A stretch of DNA of 64,000 nt from positions 182,501 to 246,500 of the forward strand of contig OZ026552.1 in the NCBI GenBank assembly GCA_964020155.1, given 5' to 3'. Shown in pieces: positions 31,848-51,362 of this stretch (position 1 is the first letter of the stretch; the number at the start of each line of letters is the position of its first letter). The notes beneath the pieces are model-generated. The model had not been told where the DNA came from. It saw only the letters and a list, made by a program, of their open reading frames with translations, and ran no database searches. Origin of the DNA: Chondrilla cf. caribensis (taxonomy: Eukaryota; Porifera; Demospongiae; Chondrillida; Chondrillidae). The position numbers and the translations under genes were made by a program.

Positions 31848-32545
31848 AGTACTATGTACATACAAGGGAACACACTAGTTTGTGCTATACAGTAGTACTA
31901 TGTACATACAAGGGAACACACTAGTTTGTGCTATACAGTAGTACTATGTACATACAAGGGAACACACTAGTTTGTGCTATACAGTAGTACTATGTACATA
32001 CAAGGGAACACACTAGTTTGTGCTATACAATAGTACTATGTACATACAAGGGAACACACTAGTTTGTGCTATACAATAGTACTATGTACATACAAGGGAA
32101 CACACTAGTTTGTGCTATACAATAGTACTATGTACATACAAGGGAACACACTAGTTTGTGCTATACAATAGTACTATGTACATACAAGGGAACACACTAG
32201 TTTGTGCTATACAATAGTACTATGTACATACAAGGGAACATACTAGTTTGTGCTATACAGTAGTACTATGTACATACAAGAGAACACACTAGTTTGTGCT
32301 ATACAGTAGTACTATGTACATACAAGGGAACATACTAGTTTGTGCTATACAGTAGTACTATGTACATACAAGGGAACACACTAGTTTGTGCTATACAGTA
32401 GTACTTTGTACATACAATGGAACACACTAGTTTGTGCTATACAGTAGTACTATGTACATACAAGGGAACACACTAGTTTGTGTTATACAGTAGTACTATG
32501 TACATACAAGAGAACACACTAGTTTGTGCTATACAGTAGTAGTAG
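31848..32545 (+). repeat. 46-bp repeats (about 15 copies)
   Basis: A long run of array satellite, including a block of adjacent units with CAATAG in place of CAGTAG (32026-32215). That block shows local amplification of a variant unit. Confidence 0.93.
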
Positions 32546-32639
32546 TAGTGAACACAGCAGGAACACACCTAGTGATAATCCAGTAAGATGTGGACAACCA
32601 CCAGACCTAATCCTTCCTTTATGTTGAAGAGGATCTGAG

Positions 32640-32900
32640 TAGAAACATGGGACCATAGTCACAAATATGTACATGTACGCACACATGTTGTACAGAACTG
32701 TAGGACCATAGTCACAAATATGTACATGTATGCACACATGTACAGAAATGTTGGACCATAGTCACAAATATGTACATGTATGCACACATGTACAGAAATG
32801 TTGGACCATAGTCACAAATATGTACATGTATGCACACATGTACAGAAACATGGGACCATAGTCACAAATGTGTACATGTACTCACATATGTACAGAAACA
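32640..32900 (+). repeat. 48/50-bp tandem repeat (about 5 copies)
   Basis: Same second satellite as 3925-4450 (GACCATAGTCACAAATATGT), preceded by the GGAACACACC spacer at 32560-32640. The cassette of gene 16 follows from about 33010. Confidence 0.85.
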
Positions 32901-33208
32901 TGGAACAGTTGTCACAATTATGTACAAGTACATATCAGACATATTGACACCAACATGTATACATGTGTACACACAAACCTGTGACCATGTACACATAACT
33001 ACACATCTGATACCTTATTCCCCTCATGAAGCACTATACATTCCACATAATATTAATGAGATACACACATGATAGTACACAATAATACATGTAACAGTGG
33101 TATCCACTAGACTGGTACTACGGAGAGAGGGATGAATATTAATGAGGCTTATGTTAACGATGACCATATTTGAGGTGTAGGGAGTTCCCCAAACCCTAGT
33201 GAAACAAA

Positions 33209-34027
33209 ATGGCTGAACAACATGGAGATTCGAAGGACAAGAAGAGAGACTTCAAGGATGTTGGAGCTATCAAACATGAAATAAGAGATCCTAATAACAA
33301 GAGAAGTTGTGTAGCTCTGTCTCTTAGAAAGGATGGGTCTTTACTGGCTACAGACATTGATAATGGAGAAGTTTGTATTTTCAATAAAAATGGTAAATTA
33401 GTTCAATCTTTTGAGGCTTTGTCCAGTTCAGCCACTGACATAGTTGAACTCAGTGATGGTAACATAGCAGTCAGTTATTATGATCACAAATCCATCAAAG
33501 TCTACACACCTCATGGGGAACTTGTTAAAAAAATTGGATCAGATACACTTGAATGTCCGAATGGCCTGGCAGTTAACAACAAAGGACAGTTGTTTGTAGT
33601 TGACAGAGATATTTGTAAAGTGTTTGTGTACAGCGAGGATGGAGAGATCCAGTACTCCTTTGGTTCTAGAGGATCTGATCCTGGAGAGTTTGATTATCCA
33701 ACTTGTATTTGTATTGGTCAAGATGGTTTGGTGTATGTTGGTGACTTTAAAACATGCTGCGTTTCGGTTTTCCAACAAAATGGTCAGTTTGTTCAAGAAT
33801 TTGGTGAAGATGTGCTTATAGCACCATACACTATAGCTTCCTTTGAGGATGGCCATATTGTTGTAGTATCACCTGCTGCTAACAGACTCTCCATCTTCAC
33901 ACCGAGTGGAGAATGTGTACACGAAGTGAAAGATGTTGGACTGCGTTGTCCTTATGGTGTAGTAGTTGATAAGAATGGTTTTATTTTTGTAGCTGATCAT
34001 TATAATCATCGAATAGTTATGTTTTGA
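33209..34027 (+). CDS. NHL-repeat propeller protein, array gene 16
   Basis: Intact 272-aa partner of gene 2, sharing EALSSSATDI, YYDHKS, GDFKTxC and IAPYTI. It differs in its head (SKDKKRDFKDV), in SDTLECPNGL, in EIQYSF for EFQYSF, and in QQNGQF for QQDGQF. The promoter decamer is the palindromic form GGGAGTTCCC (33180-33189). The 3' flank is deleted: 46-bp repeats start eight bases after the stop. Confidence 0.87.
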   Translation: MAEQHGDSKDKKRDFKDVGAIKHEIRDPNNKRSCVALSLRKDGSLLATDIDNGEVCIFNKNGKLVQSFEALSSSATDIVELSDGNIAVSYYDHKSIKVYTPHGELVKKIGSDTLECPNGLAVNNKGQLFVVDRDICKVFVYSEDGEIQYSFGSRGSDPGEFDYPTCICIGQDGLVYVGDFKTCCVSVFQQNGQFVQEFGEDVLIAPYTIASFEDGHIVVVSPAANRLSIFTPSGECVHEVKDVGLRCPYGVVVDKNGFIFVADHYNHRIVMF

Positions 34028-34101
34028 ACCAACATGCTAGTTTGTGCTATACAGTAGTACTATGTACTTACAAGGGAACACACTAGTTTGTGCCATACAG
34101 T

Positions 34102-34404
34102 AGTACTATATATGTACACCCACTGCAGTACATTTAATGAAGGTATATCATTGTAATATTATTATTGAAATAATAATATAAACATACTGGTACTTTGAGC
34201 TTATAAACAAAACAAACATATCATCTGTAATGACATATTGAACAATTTACATGTGCATAAACTAACAATAAATAACTTTAAAAATATAGAGTTCTGAAAT
34301 TAAATACTGTACACTAGCTCACACTTCCAAGAGTCTTAATATTTCCTTACAGATCTCGCGATAGGTCTTGTAGTCACCACTCACAAACTCAAACTGCAAC
34401 TGCA
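34102..34404 (-). pseudogene. Truncated copy of the last HUNK-like exon, copy C
   Basis: It covers the 3' flank and about 30 terminal codons only, breaking off in the TCAAACTGCAACTGC region. The junction with 46-bp repeats (GTACTATATATGTACACCCA) is the same as after genes 12 and 17. All three therefore descend from one NHL-plus-kinase-tail arrangement. Confidence 0.8.
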
Positions 34405-34731
34405 ACTCAAACTACTTTTATTTTAAGAAAGATGTTGACGATCATATCTTTCACTACCTCTCAGACATAGATTGTGCTCTTGCTAGAGCTATTGAAGAAA
34501 ACAAAGTGCAAGCAAAGCTCACAGACTGTTTTAGTGCACTTTAATACAAAGGTTGTTTATGTCACCTTTGTGTACTAACTTGTAATGTAGCTCATTAAAC
34601 TCTATACTACTAACTCATAGATTTTTATGCTATGCTGAGTACATTGTGCTGATTTCTGATATAGTGAATTTCTGATATAAAGAATTTTTTTCAATTCCCG
34701 CTGAGATTCGTTATAATGAGACTCCACTGTA
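34405..34731 (+). mobile_element. pogo/Tigger-like 3' end with terminal repeat
   Basis: The frame reads FHYLSDIDCALARAI, then NKVQAKLTDCFSAL and a stop, like the extreme C-terminus of pogo-type transposases. The element ends at 34729 in a TIR whose inward reading is CAGTGGAGTCTCATTATAAC, next to TA. The left part is missing. Confidence 0.6.
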
Positions 34732-34993
34732 ATAATATACATTATTGAGATTACAGTTAGGTCTTGGAGGATGGAACAGTGTACATATAACTACACATCT
34801 GATACCTTATTCCCCTCATGAAGCACTGTACATTCCACATAATATTAATGAGATACACACATGATAGTACACAATAGTACATGTAACAGTGGTATCCACT
34901 AGACTGGTACTACAGAGAGAGGGATGAATATTAATGAGGCTTATGTTAACAATGACCATATTTGGAGTGTAGGGACTTTCCCCAAATAGATAA

Positions 34994-35809
34994 ATGGCTG
35001 AACAGCATGGAGATTCAAAGAATAAGAAGAGAAACTTCAAGGATATTGGAGTTATCAAACATGAAATAAGAGATCCTGATATTAAGAGGAAGTATATGGC
35101 TCTGTCTCTCAGAAAGGATGGGTCTCTACTGGCTACAGATGATAAGAATGAGGAAGTTTGTATTTTCAATAAAAATGGTAAATTAGTTCAATCTTTCAAG
35201 GTTCTTTCACATGAAGATACTGACGTAGTTGAACTCAGTGATGGTAACATAGCAGTCTGTGATTATGCAAACCATTTAATCAAAATTTACACACCTCATG
35301 GGGAACTAGTTAAGGAATTTGGATCAGATGAACTAGAATTTCCCCTTGGACTGGCAGTTAACAACAAAGGACAGTTGTTTATAGTTGATCACGATAAGTG
35401 TAAAGTGTTTGTGTACAGTGAGGATGGAGAGTTCCAGTACTCCTTTGGGTCTAGAGGATCTGATCTTGGAGAGTGTAAGGGTCCAACTTGTATATGTATT
35501 GGTCAAGATGGTTTGGTGTATGTTGGTGACTATAAAATTGGGTATATTTTAGTTTTCCAACAAGATGGTCAGTTCATTCAACAGTTTGGTGAAGATGTGC
35601 TAGAGAAAGCACATTATATAGCTACCACTGAGGACGGCCATGTTGTAGCAACTTCTGGTACTGACAAACTCTCCATCTTCACACCGAGTGGAGAATGTGT
35701 ACATGAAGTAAAAGATGTTGGACTGCATTACCCTTATGGTGTAGTAGTTGATAAGAATGGATTTATTTTTGTAGCCGATTATAATAATCATAGGATAGTT
35801 ATGTTTTGA
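34994..35809 (+). CDS. NHL-repeat propeller protein, array gene 17 (last of array)
   Basis: Intact 271-aa member of the gene 4/12/13 group (KVLSHEDTDV, CDYANHL, DHDKC). Before blade 4 it has ECKGPTCI. Its blade-4 loop DYKIGY and EKAHYI before blade 5 are unique to it. Blade 5 is one codon short, as in genes 7 and 12. It lies tail to tail with the HUNK-like kinase, 541 bp from its stop. GGGACTTTCC at 34972-34981; CArG box present. Confidence 0.88.
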   Translation: MAEQHGDSKNKKRNFKDIGVIKHEIRDPDIKRKYMALSLRKDGSLLATDDKNEEVCIFNKNGKLVQSFKVLSHEDTDVVELSDGNIAVCDYANHLIKIYTPHGELVKEFGSDELEFPLGLAVNNKGQLFIVDHDKCKVFVYSEDGEFQYSFGSRGSDLGECKGPTCICIGQDGLVYVGDYKIGYILVFQQDGQFIQQFGEDVLEKAHYIATTEDGHVVATSGTDKLSIFTPSGECVHEVKDVGLHYPYGVVVDKNGFIFVADYNNHRIVMF

Positions 35810-35954
35810 ACCAACACTAAATACCGTGTTGTGGACAAGAATGAATGTTGAGAAAACTGATACATGTTGTTATTCTGTGTGCACCAGCATACATTCCATG
35901 TCAAGTATGTACGCACAATATATTATGAAACACACAATACATGAACTTGTATAA

Positions 35955-36115
35955 CAGTTTGTGCTATACAGTAGTACTATGTACATACAAGGGAACACAC
36001 TAGTTTGTGCTATACAGTAATACTATGTACATACAAAGGAACATACTAGTTTGTGCTATACAGTAGTACTATGTACATACAAAGGAACATACTAGTTTGT
36101 GCTATACAGTAGTAC
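35955..36115 (+). repeat. 46-bp repeats after NHL gene 17 (about 3.5 copies)
   Basis: The last run of the array satellite in the window. It passes directly into the 3' flank of the kinase gene (36116-36349), which has an ATTAAA on the minus strand near 36141 as a possible polyadenylation signal. Confidence 0.88.
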
Positions 36116-36349
36116 CATATATGTACACCCACCGCAGTACGTTTAATGAAGGTATATCATTGTAATATTATTATTGAAATAATAGTAACATCATCATTGA
36201 AATTATAATATAAACATGCTGGTACTTTGAGCTTATAAACAAAACAAACATATCATCTGTAATGACATATTGAACAATTTACATGTGAATAAACTAACAA
36301 TAAATAACTTTAAAAATATACAGTTCTGAAATTAAAACTGTACACTAGC

Positions 36350-45477
<9,128 letters not shown>

Positions 45478-45922
45478 AAGAAAAGTTCCAATCGTCCACA
45501 GACCACTGAGCAGCAAGCGAAGTATCCCGGAGCGAGGCTGGCCATCCCTTCTAACACTGGTGGGCGGGGCAACCAGCTATCGAACCACGTTTCACTCACG
45601 TGATCCCTGATTGCGACATCAGAAAAATGGAGCCCGGCCGGAGCGAGTGCATTATTGCAAATTTATAGAATCAAAGAGCACTACACTGCCTAGGACACAA
45701 AGAAATAGTTGGAGCCGGTTCTCATCAGTGGCTACCTCAATGTTATCAATCTTGTTGGCTAGGTCGGGAGTACGTACTAATTGCGTAGGAATTATTATCT
45801 GGCAATTTTCGAACGGAAACGGTGTGCAGGTCAATGCTATGGTTACCCCGCCAGAGCGGGAATCGGCGGATCCATGTTGAAACGAAACTATGGTCACATG
45901 CAGACAGCCCCTCAAACCTCTT
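45478..45922. promoter_or_regulatory. Divergent promoter between the kinase and the TRAF-type gene
   Basis: Only 445 bp separate the two start codons, which point away from each other. The region is richer in GC and CpG than the rest of the window. I saw no TATA box. A shared bidirectional promoter is inferred from the layout. Confidence 0.5.
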
Positions 45923-47400
45923 ATGTCTCTTAATAACTTCGGAGAATCGGAAGAAGAAAGGTAATGTTAGTAGCTACTGCACACCATATCTCATCAGCCA
46001 AGTCCAGCTTCGCCTCCTTATTGCCTTTATTATCCTTTTCTAGCATTCCTTTGAAGAAGAAAGCGAAGCACTCGATTCATCTCAAGAATTCTTCGTACTA
46101 CAACGGATCACTGTATGTTTTCACCAAGGAAGACCCCTCGAAGTTTAAATGCCCTCTTTGCACTTGTGTTGTCGAAAAAGCCACCAGCACTTTCTGCTGT
46201 AACAAGACATTTTGTAAGAAGTGCTTGGACACCTCAATCAGCACAAATGCCGTCTGTCCTCACTGCAAGACGCACAACCCTAAAGGCTACTCAAATAAAG
46301 CTCTTGATTCGATCATTCGAGAATGTGAGGTCCTTTGCATCAACCATCTGAAGGGTTGCACGTGGAGTGGGCCGCTTAAGACTGAACAGGATCATCGTTT
46401 TGGGGAAGAAGGATGTCAGTACGAATTGGTCACTTGTCCGAGAAAAAAATGTGGGAAAATGTGTCTCCGAATGAGTCTTTCAAGTCACATGATTGAAAGT
46501 TGCTCCAAGCGGCCAATCAAATGCTTCCGTTGCAACACGCTCGGTGAGTATGAATATATAATGGGCCGGCATATGGACAAATGTGATTTGTATCCGGTGG
46601 ACTGTCCCAATGGGTGTGGGACGGTGGAGAAAGTAGCTCGCAAGAATTTGCCCCACCATCTTGCCTCCTGCCCCAAGCAGAAACTGCAGTGTTCCTTCCA
46701 TCCCATCGGCTGCAAGGAGATGGTGGAGAGGAAGAACCTCAAGGCTCACTCGGACTCAGCCCATCAGCAACATCTCAGCCTTGTATCATCTTACTGGGCG
46801 GACATTCAGAAGAGGTACAGCTGTCTCGTTGGCTGCCTACAGGCTAACGAAAGTTTGGGAATGGTTCTTTCACAGGCTAACTCTCCACCGCTGTTACCAT
46901 GGAAATCTCTGCTACAGCAAAAAAGAGAGAATTGTGTCGACTCAGACACACTCCCTCTCATCTTCAAAGTGGAGAATGTGGACCAGCTGCAATCACCAGA
47001 TGTCACTTGGGAAAGCAAGCACTTCTTCACCACCTCCCAAGGTTACCGGTTCCACTTGGCTCTTCAGAGGAGAAGCGTGGACGGGATGGATTTTCTCAGT
47101 TGTTTTCTGTTCTTGAACGCGGGCGAATATGATGATAGTCTTACCTGGCCGTTCTCCGGTTTGATCCGTATCATTGTGTTCAACCAAATAGTTGACTCTT
47201 CTCATATCGGCTGTTGTCTCCACTACAACGATAATGCAAGTCCCGACGTTTGCAGGAGGGTGACAAGGGAATCCCCTCCGGTGGGGTGGGGCTTCAAGAA
47301 GCTGATACCCTGGAGCTGGTTCATTGGGTCTGAGAACAGTGCTGTCAACTACGTTGTCAACAACGAAACCTTCCTTGAGGTCAACTACGATCGGTGTTAG
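45923..47400 (+). CDS. RING / TRAF zinc finger / MATH-domain protein, two exons
   Basis: Exon 1 is 45923-45960 (MSLNNFGESEEE) and exon 2 is 46044-47400. The 83-bp intron has GTAATG at its start and a pyrimidine tract ending CTTTTCTAG. The join is in frame and gives 464 aa. Residues 49-87 form a RING-like CPLC...CCNKTFCKKC...CPHC. The usual CGH is CCN, so one zinc-binding His seems to be missing. TRAF-type CxxxC/HxxxC fingers follow (about 105-265), then a MATH/TRAF-C domain (about 318-464, with FLEVNYDRC at the end). TRAF proteins carry receptor signals to NF-kappaB and JNK. Ligase activity is uncertain given the RING change, and no one-to-one orthologue is claimed. Confidence 0.85.
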
Positions 47401-48024
47401 CTCATCACTTTCATCCAACCTTAGTCATTTGATTGGGTTCAATAATTGTGTTTTGTTCACGTTTGTTGTTCAGTGTGTTGTAGTGTCAGCTCAAAGGTGA
47501 TTAGTGGTCAAGTGATATCCGTTAATTGTGAACATGGTTTCCCAGTTTGATTTTAATCAATATATTTTTATTGAAGTATTTTAGATATTCAATGTAATCA
47601 GATGTGATCAGGTATATGACATGTTAACATCCTTGACGATGTCAGGACAAGGACTATAGCGTGAAGTTCAGCTCCTAGTGGGACGGTTCACTAAGCTGGA
47701 TTGTTGATACATTACATTTTGTTAGTGTGTAAAGTACTCTGCTTAGTCACACTCCTAGGTCTGGTTAGTACGCACTCCTGGTTAGTACACACTCCCAGTT
47801 AGTACACACTCCTGGTTAGTACACACTCCTGGTTAGTACACACTCCTAGTTAGTTTACATTCCTGGCTACATACAGTTCACTTGGTTCCTATTAGTAGCT
47901 ATGTCACCCCATAGAGATTACATTATTACAGTACATGCAACTCTGATAAGAACGCAGATATAGTAGCCCAGCGGCGATTATTACTGCTGCGATGTGCACT
48001 ATTGATCAATGAGATCATAACAAA
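47401..48024. other. Intergenic: 3' flank of TRAF-type gene and Rab promoter
   Basis: No gene seen. 47745-47860 holds about six copies of a 17-bp repeat (CTGGTTAGTACACACTC). AT-rich DNA at 47540-47600 probably includes the 3' UTR end. Confidence 0.6.
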
Positions 48025-51000
48025 ATGGCCACTGGAGGCGACTCCGCTTGGAAGGACACGAGCAGAGAAGTGATTTTGAAGCTCATTCTCGTGGGCAATG
48101 CAGATTCGGGTAAGACGAGTCTCTTGCAGAGATATGTCTCTGGCCGATTCGATCCACACACGGAGAACACCCAGGCCGTTGACTGCATCAACAGGGAAAT
48201 AACAGTTAGTGACCAGCGGACGATTAAGGTGAGGAGTAGTTTGGGCCACTGAGGGCTTTTTGGACGATAAAAGTGGTGATATGACTGTAACCAGTCACTC
48301 AGTGGATGGCCGGTAGACTGCATGTGGTGGTTGGAGTCGTTTGCTACGTTGTAGACGGGATGGAGCGATTTTGGATGGACTTCTTTGTTGACAAAGTTAA
48401 TGTTGACCTGTGGACGAGTATGTCCTGATGTATAGTCTTCTCTTCGTGACGAAAACACTAACTTAAAGTTGTACCAATAGTGTGAGGGTGCTTAGAATTC
48501 AAATGGACCCCATCCACCATCGTACGTACGTAGCTTTATCTTATTCGTAAAACGCGTCACCCTAAACGTGGTTGGATTGGGGGTTGAAAGAGTTTTGTAT
48601 CAACCAAAAAATCTCGTCAAGCGAGTTTGTGTTAAGTGCTTCCCATCATACATTGTGTGGAGTGGATGAATATTCAGTCCACTAAACATGTCCTGTGGAT
48701 GCAGTTGGCCCAATGGATGTACTGTTTCTTGTCCATTGCTGGCTACAGTCAATCACACATCCACACGTGTACTTATGTATCTTTACATACGGAATTGTGC
48801 ATGTTCTGTTCGTGTTATTTGCAAGCTGAAGTGCAGTGAATGTGAGTGGACTCCACCACATTCCTTGAACCGGCGTAATTTTGTCTGTAAATTTGTTTAC
48901 ACTCATACGTAATGCTGATTGGATAATCCACCAAACTCGTCGCTTCACTGCGTTTCTCACACGAGTTTCAATGGAATAATTAAGATGGGATGTATTTCAT
49001 ATCGGTACATAATGGTCACACATGCCTACATGTGCATTGCTTGCTACCAAGTCAAGAACCTGTATCTCCATCAAATAGGGATTTCGGACTGTGACTGCAT
49101 TGTGTTCAAGTTAAGTGGTTGTATAAGGAGACACTCCTGTGACTAATTGTCCACAGTGAAAGGGTTGTCTGTGCCACTACTGCTTTTGGTGAAATGTGTG
49201 TTGATCTGGTCAAACTGACCTGATTCAGCAGATATCACTGTGTGTGTGGTGATAAGGGATCTGGTCTGTACGTACTGTTGGTGTGTGTAACAGAGCTGTA
49301 TGTGAACTGCTAGTAGCATAGGACATAGTGTGCTATTATTTAAGTGATAGATAATGAGTATTACATGGTATTATAGGTGTGTCTAGTGGTGTGAACACGT
49401 GTGGAGAACAATGAGCTTTTGTAGTTGGTTTGTGTGTCTCTTAATAATTTTGAGTTTTGCATTGAAGTGAATAGTCCTGGGTTGGGTGTGTTTGAGGGTT
49501 GACCCGCGCTCCGTATTACATGTGTGTGGTGATAGGGATCAACTGGTCCATACTGTTGGTGTGTGTGTGGTGATAGGGATCAACTGGTCCATACTGTTGG
49601 TGTGTGTGTGATGATAGGGATCAACTGGTCCATACTGTTGGTGTGTGTGTGATGATAGGGATCAACTGGTATGTACTGTTGTTGTGTGTGTGGTGATAGG
49701 GATCATCTGGTCTGTACTGTTGTTGGTGTGTGTGGTGATAGGGATCAACTGGCCTGTACTGTTAGTGTGTGTGTGCGATGATAGGGATCAACTGGTCTGT
49801 ACTGTTGTTGTGTGTATGTGATGATAGGGATCAACTGGTCTGTACTGTTGTTGTGTGTGAGGTGATAGGGATCAACTGGTCTGTACTGTTGTTGTGTGTA
49901 TGTGATGATAGGGATCAACTGGTCTGTACTGTTGTTGTGTGTGTGGTGATAGGGATCAACTGGTCTGTACTGTTGGTGTGTGTATGTGATGATAGGGATC
50001 AACTGGTCTGTACTGTTGTTGTGTGTATGTGATGATAGGGATCAACTGGTCTGTACTGTTGTTGTGTGTGTGGTGATAGGGATCAACTGGTCTGTACTGT
50101 TGTTGTGTGTGTGATGATAGGGATCAACTGGTCTGTACTGTTGGTGTGTGTGTGGTGATAGGGATCAACTGGTCTGTACTGTTGGTGTGTGTATGTGATG
50201 ATAGGGATCAACTGGTCTGTACTGTTGTTGTGTGTATGTGATGATAGGGATCAACTGGTCTGTACTGTTGTTGTGTGTGTGGTGATAGGGATCAACTGGT
50301 CTGTACTGTTGGTGTGTGTGTGATGATAGGGATCAACTGGTCTGTACTGTTAGTGTGTGTGTGCGATGATAGGGATCAACTGGTCTGTACTGTTGTTGTG
50401 TGTATGTGGTGATAGGGATCAACTGGTCTGTACTGTTGGTGTGTGAGGTGATAGGGATCAACTGGTCTGTACTGTTGGTGTGTGAGTTGATAGGGATCAA
50501 CTGGTCTGTACTGTTGGTGTGTGTGTGGTGATAGAAATCAACTGATCTACACAGTGGTACAAGCCCCTTGAAGTTGAGTGGTACCTTCTTTCCTTTGTTC
50601 CTTCGTAGCTCAACATCTGGGACACGGCTGGATCAGAGAGGTATCTCTCCGTTGGGACCATGTACTACAGGAATGCGGATGGCGTTTTCTTTGTATTTGA
50701 TGTCACAAAACCAAAGTCTTTTGCTGACATACACACTAAATGGATTCCCCTTGTGAAACAGCACGAAAGGTTAGTCTGCTCTATGTACTGTGTATACTGT
50801 GTATAATGTGTGTACTGTATGTACTGTATGTACTATATGTATTGTGTGTACTGTATGTACTGTATGTACTTTATGTATTGTGTGTACTGTGTGTACTGTA
50901 TGACTGTGTGTACTGTATGACTGTGTGTACTGTATGTACTGTATGTACTATATGTATTGTGTGTACTGTGTGTACTGTATGACTGTGTGTACTGTATGTA

Positions 51001-51320
51001 TTATATGTACTGTGTATACTTTGTGTACTGTGTATACTGTGTGCATATACAGTAGTGTATTGAACAGAGACTGTGTTTCATTCTTGAAGTAAGACTCACT
51101 TCTCTACGCGTCAATTGCCACTTGCACACTGTGTGTGGCCACTGAATGTTGTGTGTCTTTGTTTTTATCAACAGTGAAACTGAGGAAACAGTGAAATTTT
51201 TAATTGGCACAAAATCAGATCTTTTAGAGGAAGAGAGTAGTGATTGTAGGCAATGGGAGGTGTGTATCAGTGCTGCCTGTGTGTGTGCGTGTGTGTGTGT
51301 GCGTGTGCGTGTGTGTGTGT

Positions 51321-51362
<42 letters not shown>

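Noticed and set aside
45964..46043. Start of the TRAF-type protein at 45964
   Set aside because: This stretch has the features of an intron, and the upstream ATG at 45923 joins the RING part in frame after splicing.
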